Origin: SXXH01 sp041165735 | GTDB taxonomy: Bacteria > Planctomycetota > UBA1135 > GCA-002686595 | Reading direction: 5' to 3' | Assembly (NCBI GenBank): GCA_046341775.1 | Contig: JBKDQQ010000028.1 | Span: 1 to 25,028 of the forward strand | DNA: 25,028 bases | Shown here: one piece after another, positions 1-7,432 of the stretch | Numbering within the stretch: the stretch's first letter is position 1 | Layout: each line of letters opens with the position of its first letter | Notes under the pieces: model-generated | The model's database searches: none | Told to the model about the DNA's origin: nothing | The model's input: only the letters and a program-made list of their open reading frames with translations | Program-made: the position numbers and the translations under genes

Positions 1-684
1 GTGCACGACACGCCGCACATCACCTGCGTGCTGACCGATCAAGACGCGATCGTCTCGCCGCAAGTACAGGCTCTCGCCGCGACCGTCGCCGCGCCTGGCC
101 CACGACTTGAGTCGCACCCGCGCGCCCGATGGACCGAAGCCCGGCGTGGGGCTCCGGATCCGTGCGAAGGGATGAGCGCAGCCGAGCGGCTCCTGTTCAA
201 CGACCTGCGCGAGTGGCGCTCGAAGCAAGCGCATGAAGAGGGCCTGCCGAACTATCTGATCCTGACCAATCGGCAACTGGTGGAGCTTGTTCGGCGGCGA
301 CCCGATTCGGCAACGGCGTTGGGGCACATCTGTGGTCTCGGGGCGGGCAAGGTCCAGCGCTATGGCGGCGCCTTGCTCTCGCGGCTGGATGCTGGCCCCG
401 ATCATTGTGCGCGCCGCGGGCGTGTGTGCGAGCGGCCACCCCGCTCGCGCGACCCGAAGTCCACCGCCCATGGCGGCCACGGACCCCGTCCGGCCATGCG
501 GAACGCGCCGGGTGGCGGATGCACGGCACCTGGCCGCGGCCTGGGCGCACGCAGAGACCAGGCTGGAACCCGAGTCCTGTCGTGCCGCTGGCGATGGACG
601 ACGAAGGTCGCGCCGGGCGCGCTAGGTCCGGAGTGCTCGCAGACCGCCCTCGGCCTGTTCCAATCCCCTTTGGCATGGGCCTGA
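1..684 (+). CDS. HRDC-domain protein (RecQ-like), 3' part, with element-derived C-terminal tail
   Basis: The frame is open from the first base, so the gene probably begins before the window. Residues about 58-130 (AAERLLFNDLREWRSKQAHEEGLPNY, ILTNRQLVELVRRRP, HICGLGAGKVQRYGGALLSRL) form an HRDC domain, the helical nucleic-acid-binding module at the C-terminus of RecQ helicases, RNase D and some UvrD-like helicases. No helicase motifs fall in the window, so the parent family cannot be fixed. RecQ-like is the likeliest. HRDC proteins usually end shortly after this domain. Here, right after LLSRLD, the sequence enters the inverted-repeat element at 388-818, and the frame continues for about 97 low-information residues to the stop at 684. 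The tail looks like read-through into the element rather than a conserved domain. The 1-387 part is well supported as coding; the tail is doubtful. Confidence 0.7.
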   Translation: MHDTPHITCVLTDQDAIVSPQVQALAATVAAPGPRLESHPRARWTEARRGAPDPCEGMSAAERLLFNDLREWRSKQAHEEGLPNYLILTNRQLVELVRRRPDSATALGHICGLGAGKVQRYGGALLSRLDAGPDHCARRGRVCERPPRSRDPKSTAHGGHGPRPAMRNAPGGGCTAPGRGLGARRDQAGTRVLSCRWRWTTKVAPGALGPECSQTALGLFQSPLAWA

Positions 685-818
685 AGGGCGTTTCCTTCGG
701 CCACGCTGAGCAGGCCATATTGGAATGGACGCTCAAGGCGACCGCCCCGTAGGCAGGCACACGCGGAATCACGGCCTCTGCGGCCTACACGTTGCGCACA
801 ACGAAGGGGGCCAGCATC
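388..818. mobile_element. Inverted-repeat-bounded element 1 (431 bp, MITE-like)
   Basis: The left end (388-411) reads GATGCTGGCCCC GATC ATTGTGCG. The right end (795-818) read on the minus strand is GATGCTGGCCCC CTTC GTTGTGCG, so the two are terminal inverted repeats facing inward. The same pair bounds the elements at 3485-4083 and 22268-22816. No transposase or recognisable protein is encoded inside. The interior holds short hairpins, such as CCGCC-cat-GGCGG near 470-482 and GTAGGC/GCCTAC near the right end. It also has a TGCACGG..GGCCG..GGCC..TGG island (about 520-545) that resembles one in element 2 at a similar distance from the left end. No target-site duplication is visible. A MITE-like mobile element is the simplest reading; a structured RNA gene is the alternative. 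Confidence 0.65.
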
Positions 819-863
819 GGGGGTGGCAGCCGTCTCCTCATGGACCGCCTCCGGTTGGAGCCC

Positions 864-2393
864 CTACCCGCGCGTCATCACAAGGCTTTTTTTGGGCAGA
901 AGCAGGATGAACGCCGTCACCGACGAGGCGGTCATGCGCGCATCGGATCCGTAGCCCGCGTTGTCGCGGTTCGGCTGGTAGTAGAAGGTGCCGTCCGCAC
1001 ATTGTGCCAGCGCGAACCACCAGCGATTGGCGTCCATGAGCCTTCGGAAGCTCGCGGGATCGATGCTCGCGCCCAGCGCCGTGTAGCCCATGCCCATCGC
1101 GGGCGACCCGTGCGTGTCGGGGAAGCTACGCGGGTGCAGGCCGATCAACGAGGCATGGAGCTTGGCGCGTCTTCGATATGCGGGCTCGGGATACGGACTC
1201 AGGAAGTGCGCGATGGCGGACGCGCCCGTGCGCCCCATGTCGGCCCAGCTGTCGTCGCCTCCGCCCTGCTCGTCGCCGTACCAGACATAGCTGTTCGGAC
1301 CGCTGCCACGCCTCAGGAATTCGTACGCGGCGTCGTGCTTCGCGCGGTCGATCGCGATGCCGCACCGCGCCATGAGCGCGTAGCCGAGCGCGCCCTGCGC
1401 CGTGAGCATCGCAATCGGGCCGTAGCCCTCGAACCCGGGGTTGTGTCCCCAGCCGCCGTGAGAGTCGCCCGGCCCGGCGGGAAAGCTGTGGGGATGCGAC
1501 TCCTTCGCCTTCGGGTTGATCTGCGACATGTCGAGGTATTGACCCGCCGCGAGAAAGTCGCGCACTTCGGCGAGTTCGGGCAGCACCCACTCGGCGCGTG
1601 TCGCGAGGTGGTACTCGCTCATCACGATCGCCGCGGCGGCGTAGGTCCAATTCGGAAGCGAATGCTTCGCGCCGTCGTCCGATGACTTCGTCGACGCGCC
1701 GAGATGCCGCACGCAGCGCTCGACCGCCGGCAAGTAGCGAGGCTCCCCGCTCGCGAGCAAGGCAAGCGGCGCGAAGGTGTCGTGGACGGGGTTGCCGAAG
1801 GAGCCATCGGCGCCCTGGTTCTTCACGAGATGCTCGAGCAGTTCGGCGGCGATCCGCGCGGACTTCGGGCAATCCGCCGGGTAGGTCGCGCCGAAGCTCC
1901 CGTAGTTCGTGCCGACATCGAGCGTCACCGCGACTTCCTTGCCCTTGCGCAAGAGCGTCAGCGCGAGCTTGCCGGGCGCCTTCGCCGCCCGGTCTTGCGC
2001 AGACTCGAGCGCGGCGGCGAATTCCCCGATCGGTCCCGTGGCGCCGAAGTACTTCTCTCCGTACCCGTTGAGGTGCGCCTCGCGGAACATCTCGCCTCCG
2101 GCGCCGACGACATGGTCGCCCACGAGCACGACGCCGCTTGCCGGAGTTCCCGCGAACACATGGCGGACAACGAGCGACTTCGGCGCTTCGGCCACGAGTT
2201 CGGCGCGCATGCCGGTGATGCCGAGGTTGTAGTACCAGCCCGGGACCTCGGCGTCGGGACCGCTGTGGGCGCGCTGGCTCCAAGGCTGGCCGCCCTCGTG
2301 GTAGTGGACTTGCGCCGCGACCGGCGCGGCGAGCACGAGCGACAAGGCTAGGGAGTTGGCCCAGATGACGAAGCGTGCTGCCCGACGGTCCAT
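864..2393 (-). CDS. Secreted DUF6288-like protein (PDZ-like plus alpha-toroid region)
   Basis: This is a 509-residue protein. The start at 2393 is chosen because it gives a clean signal peptide (MDRRAARFVIWANSLALSLVLAAPVAAQ). The longer in-frame extension to 2720 overlaps the end of xth and looks noncoding. After the signal comes a segment with HEGGQPW, GPDAEVPGWYYNLGITGMRAEL and VFAGTPASGVVLVGDHVVGAGG, which resembles a PDZ-type fold. From about residue 150 there are helical repeats with GSFG, YLDMSQINPK, SHGGWGHNPGFEGYG and DGTFYYQPNRDNAGYGSDARMTASSV, reminiscent of the alpha/alpha toroid of terpenoid cyclases. I match this to the DUF6288 family of planctomycetes and lentisphaeres from memory. 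No catalytic Asp motif of true cyclases is evident, so enzymatic function is unknown. It is probably periplasmic or exported. It lies 277 bp downstream of xth on the same strand. Confidence 0.9.
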   Translation of the reverse strand: MDRRAARFVIWANSLALSLVLAAPVAAQVHYHEGGQPWSQRAHSGPDAEVPGWYYNLGITGMRAELVAEAPKSLVVRHVFAGTPASGVVLVGDHVVGAGGEMFREAHLNGYGEKYFGATGPIGEFAAALESAQDRAAKAPGKLALTLLRKGKEVAVTLDVGTNYGSFGATYPADCPKSARIAAELLEHLVKNQGADGSFGNPVHDTFAPLALLASGEPRYLPAVERCVRHLGASTKSSDDGAKHSLPNWTYAAAAIVMSEYHLATRAEWVLPELAEVRDFLAAGQYLDMSQINPKAKESHPHSFPAGPGDSHGGWGHNPGFEGYGPIAMLTAQGALGYALMARCGIAIDRAKHDAAYEFLRRGSGPNSYVWYGDEQGGGDDSWADMGRTGASAIAHFLSPYPEPAYRRRAKLHASLIGLHPRSFPDTHGSPAMGMGYTALGASIDPASFRRLMDANRWWFALAQCADGTFYYQPNRDNAGYGSDARMTASSVTAFILLLPKKSLVMTRG

Positions 2394-2545
2394 CGCACGA
2401 GCGTACCGCACGCGTGTGCTGGATCGCCCACGCTTCCCCGGACAGGCTGCCGTTGGCGCCCACGCCGGGTCGCATGGGGCATGCGTCGGTGCGCTGCGAG
2501 CGCCGGACTGCGGATGCGCCTCATGGTCCGATGGTTGCCGAAGCG

Positions 2546-2629
2546 CTAGGCGTAGGCGCGCAACGCTTGGGTCACGGCGTCGATCGCGCGGTATCGCCGC
2601 TGGCGCGCCGCGCGCTCCTCCGGGGGCAT
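2546..2629 (-). CDS. Possible 27-residue small ORF between xth and the DUF6288-like gene
   Basis: An ATG at 2629 opens a frame encoding 27 residues beginning MPPEERAARQRRYRAIDAV and ending LRAYA, followed by TAG. A purine-rich AGAGGGAGG lies about nine bases upstream of the ATG, which would be an unusually good Shine-Dalgarno sequence here. The peptide looks helical and basic. Directly upstream, in another frame, is the similar-looking stretch IERAQGILREREARMDA, so this could instead be the frameshifted remnant of a longer helical protein. It is too short to assign to a family. The rest of the 2394-2670 gap shows nothing else. Confidence 0.25.
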   Translation of the reverse strand: MPPEERAARQRRYRAIDAVTQALRAYA

Positions 2630-2670
2630 CCATGCGGGCCTCCCTCTCGCGGAGGATGCCCTGCGCGCGC

Positions 2671-3465
2671 TCAATCCAAGGTCGCCACCACCGGCGCGTG
2701 GTCGCTGGGCTTGTCGCCATCGCGCGCGGCGAGGTCGATCTCGACGGCCGTGCAGGCGGCGAGCGCTGCGGGGCTCATCAGGATGTGGTCGATGCGCAGG
2801 CCGGCCTTGCGCTGGAAGCCGCGTGTGCGGAAGTCCCACCAGGTGTAGTGGCCGCCGTCCGTGTGGAACTTGCGGAAGGAATCGGCGAGGCCCGCGGCGC
2901 ACAAGTCGCGCAGCGCGGCGCGCTCGGGCGTGCTGCACAGGATCTTCTCGCGCCACAGCTCGGGATCGTGCACATCGAGGTCGTCGAAGGTGACGTTGAA
3001 ATCGCCCAGCACGAGCACCTTCTCGCCCATGTCAAACCGTTTTGACACGAACTCCCTCAACTTGGCGAGGAACTCCAGCTTGTCGTGCCAGCGCGGGTGG
3101 CCGACCTCCATGCCGTTGATGACATAGGCGTTGACGATGCACAGGTCCTCGACCGTGGCGCTGATGACCCGCGCCTCGTTCGCTCCCTGTTCGTCGACGC
3201 CATCCACGCCCTCCCCGTCGGCATCGAACCCGCGCACCACATCCTCGATGCGCCGGCGTGCGAGGATCGCCACCCCGTTGTAGGTCTTCTGGCCGTGGAC
3301 GGCGCAGTTGTAGCCGGCGTCCTGGATCGGCTCCCAGGGGAACTGGTCGTCTTGGCACTTGATTTCCTGCAGGGCGACGATGTCCGGCTTCGCGCGCTCG
3401 AGCCAGTCGAGGACGCGCGGCAGGCGGGCGCGGACGGAGTTGACGTTCCAGGTGGCGATGCGCAT
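2671..3465 (-). CDS. xth: Exodeoxyribonuclease III (AP endonuclease)
   Basis: This 264-residue protein has the usual length for ExoIII. The enzyme cleaves 5' of abasic sites and has 3'-exonuclease and 3'-phosphatase activity in base excision repair. Family motifs appear in order: MRIATWNVNSVRARL at the N-terminus, DIVALQEIKCQD with the metal-binding Glu, YNGVAILAR, VNAYVINGMEVGHPRWHDKL, VLGDFNVTFDDLDVHDP with the catalytic Asp/Asn, HYTWWDFR..GFQRKAGLRIDHIL, and the terminal SDHAPVVATLD containing the catalytic Asp-His. The start at 3465 is fixed by MRIATWN; the open frame extends to 3597, but that part lies in element 2 and lacks family similarity. No Shine-Dalgarno is seen. The start lies only 19 bases from the left end of element 2, so its promoter must lie within or beside the element. 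Confidence 0.97.
   Translation of the reverse strand: MRIATWNVNSVRARLPRVLDWLERAKPDIVALQEIKCQDDQFPWEPIQDAGYNCAVHGQKTYNGVAILARRRIEDVVRGFDADGEGVDGVDEQGANEARVISATVEDLCIVNAYVINGMEVGHPRWHDKLEFLAKLREFVSKRFDMGEKVLVLGDFNVTFDDLDVHDPELWREKILCSTPERAALRDLCAAGLADSFRKFHTDGGHYTWWDFRTRGFQRKAGLRIDHILMSPAALAACTAVEIDLAARDGDKPSDHAPVVATLD
3030..3047. repeat. 18-bp palindrome inside xth
   Basis: TGTCAAACCGTTTTGACA has perfect 7-bp arms (TGTCAAA/TTTGACA) around CCGT. On the coding strand it spans codons TCA-AAA-CGG-TTT, a run of A/T-ending codons (apart from CGG) unlike the G/C-ending codons around it. It shares geometry with the sites at 4786, 12696, 17802, 20135, 21068 and 24897. Confidence 0.6.
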
Positions 3466-3484
3466 GGGGAGGCGGGATGGTACC

Positions 3485-4083
3485 GATGCTGGCCCCGTTG
3501 ATTGTGCGAGAATTGGGCGCGCAACCGCGTGCGCTGGGTCGTCGAAGCACGGAAATTCCGTGTGCATTGCCACGGCATGCGCGGGCCGAGCGTTCATGTT
3601 GTATGGACGGGCGAGTCAGCGCGTTCATCGCGCACCTTTGCACGGATGGAGGCCGTCTGCAGGCCGCCTGGAGCCATTCCATGCGCGCCAGGGCCGGCGA
3701 CAGGTGACCGAGCGCGGCGAAGGCCTCGGATGCGCGCGACGCATGGGCCGCGAAGGTCGAAGCGCTCCGGCGCAGCATGGTCGGCTGGACGCCGTCGCCT
3801 CGAGGTGGCCACATCGGCACTCCCACCTGCGCGCGCATGGCCAGGGTGCAACCAACTGGCGCGACTTGAAGGCGCGGCCGGACAGGGCCTTGCAACCCCG
3901 CTGCACCATCAGGAGCGGCCACCACGCGGCTGCATCCTTCTGACCCGCCGGGCCTAGGCTTGGGTTGGCGCTCGGCAGGCCTGATACATCCTTGACGCCC
4001 GGCGCGGAGGCGGAGGCAGCAGGAAGCTGGGTTTTGGGGCCGTTTTCGGGCCCATCTCTCGCACAATCATCGGGGCCAGCATC
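3485..4083. mobile_element. Inverted-repeat-bounded element 2 (599 bp, MITE-like)
   Basis: The left end (3485-3508) reads GATGCTGGCCCC GTTG ATTGTGCG. The right end (4060-4083, minus strand) reads GATGCTGGCCCC GATG ATTGTGCG. Both continue with AGA, and both have G at the last spacer base, unlike the other elements, which links these two ends as a pair. It fills most of the gap between the divergent xth and DEAD-box helicase genes. The interior includes the hairpin CACGGAA-a-TTCCGTG (3548-3562) and a GGGCC/GGCCC stem-loop (4037-4053) next to the right end. An island at 3574-3599 (GGCATGCG...CCGAGCGTTCATGT) matches element 3 at 22342-22363, at a similar distance from the left end. No coding capacity is recognisable. 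Confidence 0.7.
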
Positions 4084-4090
4084 CCAGCGC

Positions 4091-4119
4091 TTCCTTGCGC
4101 CCCCTCCCCGACCTATTCT
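4091..4119 (+). promoter_or_regulatory. Weak candidate sigma70-like promoter for the helicase gene
   Basis: TTCCTT (4091-4096) and TATTCT (4114-4119) are separated by 17 bases just outside element 2, upstream of the helicase start at 4261. The match is modest, and this would leave a leader of about 135 bases. The remaining leader is C-rich and shows no other signal. Confidence 0.2.
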
Positions 4120-4260
4120 TCTGACTGCCACCCAACATCCCACCCCGGCGCGCGATCCCCGCAGCGCCCGCTCCTTGCCAACCCTCGCCCGCCCCGCCCG
4201 CCCAAGCCGGCGCCGCAGGCCCCACCATCGCGCGCCACGGCGCGCACACCAAAAAAGCCA

Positions 4261-6954
4261 GTGACTCCCTCCTTCCAGAAGCCGTCCCGCCGCCGCGGCG
4301 GACCGGGACCGCGACCCTCCTCCGCCTCGAAGCCCGCGCCCGACGTGGCGCCGCTGCAACCCTCGACCGACGTCCCCGACATCCAGGCCTTCACCGAGTT
4401 CGCGTTGGGCGACCAGATCCAGGCCGCCATCGCGGGCATGGGGATCGTCTCCCCCACGCCGATCCAGCGCCTGGCGATCAACCCCGTGCTCGGCGGCCGC
4501 GACGTGATCGCCAAGGCCGAGACCGGCACCGGCAAGACGCTCGCGTTCGGCGCGCCGATGATGGCGAAGATCGATCCTTCGCGGGCCTCGGTGCTGGGCC
4601 TCGTGCTGACGCCCACGCGCGAGTTGGCGGAGCAAGTGCACAGCGTGCTCAAGCAATTGGGCGAGGCGCGCGGCATCAAGCTCGCGCTGGTCGTCGGCGG
4701 CGAGCCGATGGAGCCGCAGGTCAAGGCCCTGCAGTCGGGGGCGCAGGTCGTGGTCGGCACGCCCGGCCGCGTGATGGACCTGCAGCGTCAAAAATTCTTG
4801 TCGTTCCCGTGGACCGAGTTCGCGGTGCTCGACGAAGCCGACGAGATGCTCGAGATCGGCTTCCTCGACGACGTGAAGCAGATCTTCTCGACCTTGCCCG
4901 ACGAGCGGCAGACGCTGCTGTTCTCGGCCACCTTCCCGCCGGAACTGCTGCGCCTGGCGCGCGCGCACACCAAGGACCCCGTCGAGGTCGCCACCTCGAT
5001 GGGCGTCAAGACCGCCGAGACCATCGAGCAGTCGTGGATGAAGGTCTCGGACGACGACCGGGCCATGGCGTTGATCCGCATCATCGAGCAGAGCGAGCCC
5101 GAGGACGTGATGCTCGTGTTCTGCGACCGCCGGACCGAGGTCGACCGCCTCATGCGGCGACTGGAGCGCCTGCCGTTCTCCATCAAGGCCCTGCACGGCG
5201 GCTACGACCAGCCGGCGCGCTTCCGCGTGATGAGCGCCTTCCGCACCGGCGAGGTCAAGGCGCTGGTCGCCACCGACGTCGCCTCGCGCGGCCTCGACGT
5301 CAAGCATGTCACCATGGTGGTGAACTACTCGGCGCCGCAGGACATCACCGACTACACGCACCGCATCGGCCGCACGGGCCGCGCCGGGCGCACGGGCCGC
5401 GCCATCACCATCGTGGGCGACAGCGACATGCGTCGTTGGCGCTTCATCCAGAAGGACGCGACCTTCCCCATCGCCGAGGTGTCGATGCCCGGACCCACGC
5501 GGCGCGGCGGACCGTGGCGCGAGCGGCGCGACGAGCAGCCGCGGCCGCGCCGGGAGGAGGCTGCGCGGCCGGAGCCCGAGGAGGCTGCCCGGCAGGACGA
5601 GTTCGGCGGCGGCGTGGTGCAGGACGAGCGTCCCGCGCCGCGCGACGACGAGCGTGCAGGCCGGAGCCTGCGTGGCGAGCGTGATCCGCGGGCTGACGAA
5701 GCGCCGCGACGCGCACCGGAGCGCGATCGTGCCCAAGGGCGCGAGCGCGCAGGGGAGCGTGGTCGCGGTCGCGACGGCGAGCGGCATGGCGCACGCGGTG
5801 GCTCGCGCGACGAGGGACGCGAGGCGCGGCCGATGCGCGATGGCGAACGCGGCGATCGTGCGCGCGACGAGCGCGGACCTGCAGGAGCGACTTGGCGCGA
5901 GGATCGTCCGCGCGACGATCGTCCGCGCGGCGAGTACTCGGAGCGCGACGAGCGCCGGCCCGCAGGCGAAGGGCGACCGGCCCCGCGCGGACGAGAGGAG
6001 GCTCGCCCCCGCATCCGGGACGAAGATCGCGCTCGCACGCGCGGCTACGACCACACCCCTCCGGGTGGCGACGATCGCAGGCTCCCGCGCGACGAGGGCC
6101 GCCCTTCCATCCGCGACGACGATCGGCCGTGGAGGGAGGATGCTCCTGCACGGCGTGAAGCGCCGCGCTCGCGACGCGATGTGCGCGATGGTTCCTTCCG
6201 CGACGAGGCTGAGTCGCGCGATGCGGGTCGAGCCCGTCCGTCGATGCGCGACGAGCGCGACGGACGAGCGGGCGCACGCGAGTCCGCTGGTTGGCGCGAG
6301 GGTGATGCTCCCGCCCGGGGCCGCGACGAGGGCGCGCGGCGCGAACCCACGCGGCGCGACGACGAGCGCCAGGCGCGCAGGCCGTTGGAACATGGCGACG
6401 AGCGTCGCGAGGGCGGCTGGCGCGAGGATCGTTCCCGCGAGGATCGTCCCCGCGACGATGCGCGTCGCACGGAAGCTCGTGCGGAGTTCCCCCGCCGCGA
6501 GGAGGGACGCTTCGGTGGCGAACGCGCCTCTGATGGTCGACGCGACGATGCACGCCGCGGAGCAGGCCGATCGGACGAAGGCCGATCCGACCAAGGCCGG
6601 CGCGGCGAGAGCCGTTCCGCAAGCGATCGCCATGCCGAAGGTCGTTCCGGCCACGATGCGCCGCGACGCGAGGGGCGACGCGACGAGGCGGGTGCGCGCG
6701 CTGAGCGGCCCGACCGCGAGCGTGGCGGGCGCGAGCGTGGCGGCGGCGAGCGCGAGCGTCCCCGCCGCGACGAGCGTCCGCGTGGCGACAGCCCGCGCGA
6801 AGGCCGGCGCGAGGTGCAAGGCGGACGCGAGGAGCGCCCCCGCCGTTCCGACGGCCCCGCGGCCGCGGCTCCGGCGCGCGAGGAGCGCGCGGCTCCGCGC
6901 ACCGCACCGCCCAGCACGGCGGACGAGGGCGACTTCGGGGCCTTCATCGACTGA
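4261..6954 (+). CDS. DEAD-box ATP-dependent RNA helicase with long charged tail
   Basis: This is an 897-residue protein from a GTG start at 4261, the first available start in the frame. Residues about 43-410 form the two RecA-like domains of a DEAD-box RNA helicase: Q-motif region SPTPIQ (64-69), motif I AETGTGKT (86-93), Ia PTRELAEQ (118-125), TPGR (167-170), DEAD (191-194), SAT (222-224), motif V ATDVASRGLDV (337-347), motif VI HRIGRTGR (367-374). Such enzymes unwind RNA in ribosome assembly and mRNA decay. From about residue 412 to the end there are some 480 residues almost wholly of R, D, E, G, A and P, ending DEGDFGAFID. Bacterial CsdA/RhlE-type tails are usually far shorter. The tail is presumably disordered and RNA-binding. 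No Shine-Dalgarno is seen. Two GC-rich hairpins follow the stop. Confidence 0.95.
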   Translation: MTPSFQKPSRRRGGPGPRPSSASKPAPDVAPLQPSTDVPDIQAFTEFALGDQIQAAIAGMGIVSPTPIQRLAINPVLGGRDVIAKAETGTGKTLAFGAPMMAKIDPSRASVLGLVLTPTRELAEQVHSVLKQLGEARGIKLALVVGGEPMEPQVKALQSGAQVVVGTPGRVMDLQRQKFLSFPWTEFAVLDEADEMLEIGFLDDVKQIFSTLPDERQTLLFSATFPPELLRLARAHTKDPVEVATSMGVKTAETIEQSWMKVSDDDRAMALIRIIEQSEPEDVMLVFCDRRTEVDRLMRRLERLPFSIKALHGGYDQPARFRVMSAFRTGEVKALVATDVASRGLDVKHVTMVVNYSAPQDITDYTHRIGRTGRAGRTGRAITIVGDSDMRRWRFIQKDATFPIAEVSMPGPTRRGGPWRERRDEQPRPRREEAARPEPEEAARQDEFGGGVVQDERPAPRDDERAGRSLRGERDPRADEAPRRAPERDRAQGRERAGERGRGRDGERHGARGGSRDEGREARPMRDGERGDRARDERGPAGATWREDRPRDDRPRGEYSERDERRPAGEGRPAPRGREEARPRIRDEDRARTRGYDHTPPGGDDRRLPRDEGRPSIRDDDRPWREDAPARREAPRSRRDVRDGSFRDEAESRDAGRARPSMRDERDGRAGARESAGWREGDAPARGRDEGARREPTRRDDERQARRPLEHGDERREGGWREDRSREDRPRDDARRTEARAEFPRREEGRFGGERASDGRRDDARRGAGRSDEGRSDQGRRGESRSASDRHAEGRSGHDAPRREGRRDEAGARAERPDRERGGRERGGGERERPRRDERPRGDSPREGRREVQGGREERPRRSDGPAAAAPAREERAAPRTAPPSTADEGDFGAFID
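4786..4803. repeat. 18-bp palindrome-like site inside the helicase gene (imperfect)
   Basis: CGTCAAAAATTCTTGTCG matches the YGTCAA-N6-TTGACR pattern except for one base of the right arm. It covers codons CGT-CAA-AAA-TTC-TTG, an A/T-rich island in otherwise GC-rich coding DNA. Confidence 0.4.
5640..6900 (+). repeat. Degenerate CGCGACGAG-type repeat tract coding the helicase tail
   Basis: This stretch is built from many imperfect copies of units such as CGCGACGAG, CGCGACGAT and GGCGAGCGC, giving RDE, RDD and GER runs in the protein. It looks like expansion by slippage or unequal exchange of short units. Long open frames on the opposite strand and in other frames here are by-products of the composition. 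Confidence 0.75.
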
Positions 6955-6958
6955 GGGC

Positions 6959-6978
6959 CGGGCGCGCGGATGCGCCCG
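6959..6978 (+). terminator. GC-rich stem-loop just after the helicase stop
   Basis: CGGGCGC (6959-6965) pairs perfectly with GCGCCCG (6972-6978) around a six-base loop, five bases after the TGA at 6954. No U-tract follows, so it may be a weak terminator or a 3'-end-protecting hairpin. Confidence 0.4.
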
Positions 6979-6993
6979 AGCAGGCTTGGAACG

Positions 6994-7024
6994 CGACCAC
7001 GATCGTCTTCGACGGGCGTGGTCG
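6994..7024 (+). terminator. Second, longer hairpin upstream of the ferredoxin gene
   Basis: CGACCACG (6994-7001) pairs with CGTGGTCG (7017-7024), and the inner CGTC/GACG (7004-7007, 7011-7014) closes on a TTC loop. It lies in the 103-bp gap between the helicase and ferredoxin genes. It could end the helicase transcript or act in the ferredoxin leader. Confidence 0.45.
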
Positions 7025-7057
7025 TCGCTTATGATGGGGTCCGAGCCCGATCCACGC

Positions 7058-7432
7058 ATGACTCGTCCGCAGCAGCCCTACTCGATCACCTTCCTCCCCG
7101 CCGGCAAGACGGTGCGGGTCGATCCGGAGAAGATCCCCTACGACCGGCACGGCAAGCCCGGCTCGATCCTCGAGATCGCCATGGGCCACGAGGTCGAGAT
7201 CGACCACGCTTGCGGCGGCGTGGCGGCATGCTCGACCTGCCACGTGATCGTCAAGTCCGGCCACCAATCCATCGCGCCCGCCGACGAGCAGGAGGAGGAC
7301 ATGCTCGACACCGCGCCGGGTCTGACGCCGCGTTCGCGCCTCGCCTGCCAAGCGGTTCCGAGCGGCGCCTGCGACATCGTCGTCGAGGTGCCGTCGTGGA
7401 ACCGCAACCACGCCAAGGAGGGCGCGCACTGA
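7058..7432 (+). CDS. fdx: 2Fe-2S ferredoxin (adrenodoxin/ISC Fdx type)
   Basis: This 124-residue soluble ferredoxin carries one [2Fe-2S] cluster. The ligands are in CGGVAACSTCH (Cys-x5-Cys-x2-Cys, residues about 49-58) plus the distal Cys in RLACQ. The HACGG, STCH and ADEQEEDMLD segments mark the vertebrate-adrenodoxin/bacterial Fdx type rather than the plant type. It probably shuttles low-potential electrons to metabolic enzymes. The start at 7058 is preferred; in-frame ATGs at 7031 and 7034 would add up to nine residues. Its stop overlaps the ispH start (TGATG), so the two are translated together. IspH requires two electrons per turnover, which makes this ferredoxin its plausible donor (inference). 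Confidence 0.93.
   Translation: MTRPQQPYSITFLPAGKTVRVDPEKIPYDRHGKPGSILEIAMGHEVEIDHACGGVAACSTCHVIVKSGHQSIAPADEQEEDMLDTAPGLTPRSRLACQAVPSGACDIVVEVPSWNRNHAKEGAH
7415..7422 (+). promoter_or_regulatory. Strong Shine-Dalgarno for ispH inside the ferredoxin gene
   Basis: AAGGAGGG ends nine bases before the ispH ATG at 7432. Most genes in this window lack such a site. It supports the chosen start and efficient independent initiation on ispH. Confidence 0.7.

Noticed and set aside
388..818. Target-site duplications flanking the three elements
   Set aside because: I compared the immediate flanks of all three elements and saw no convincing direct repeat; short (2-3 bp) duplications cannot be excluded.
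3130..3440. Other TTGAC occurrences in xth (near 3140 and 3439) and one in element 2 (near 3990)
   Set aside because: They lack a GTCAA arm at the right spacing; those in xth arise from ordinary GTC-AAC codons in conserved protein motifs.
3466..3597. N-terminal extension of xth
   Set aside because: ExoIII proteins begin at MRIATWN, and the extension is element 2 sequence.
5654..7031. In-frame upstream extension of the ferredoxin
   Set aside because: It overlaps the helicase tail in another frame, and the ferredoxin fold begins only after 7058.
3625..7059. Very long open frame on the minus strand opposite the helicase gene (1144 codons)
   Set aside because: It is antisense to clear DEAD-box motifs and the repetitive tail. 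Its Ala/Arg/Ser-rich translation has no family similarity, and the openness comes from GC-biased repeats.
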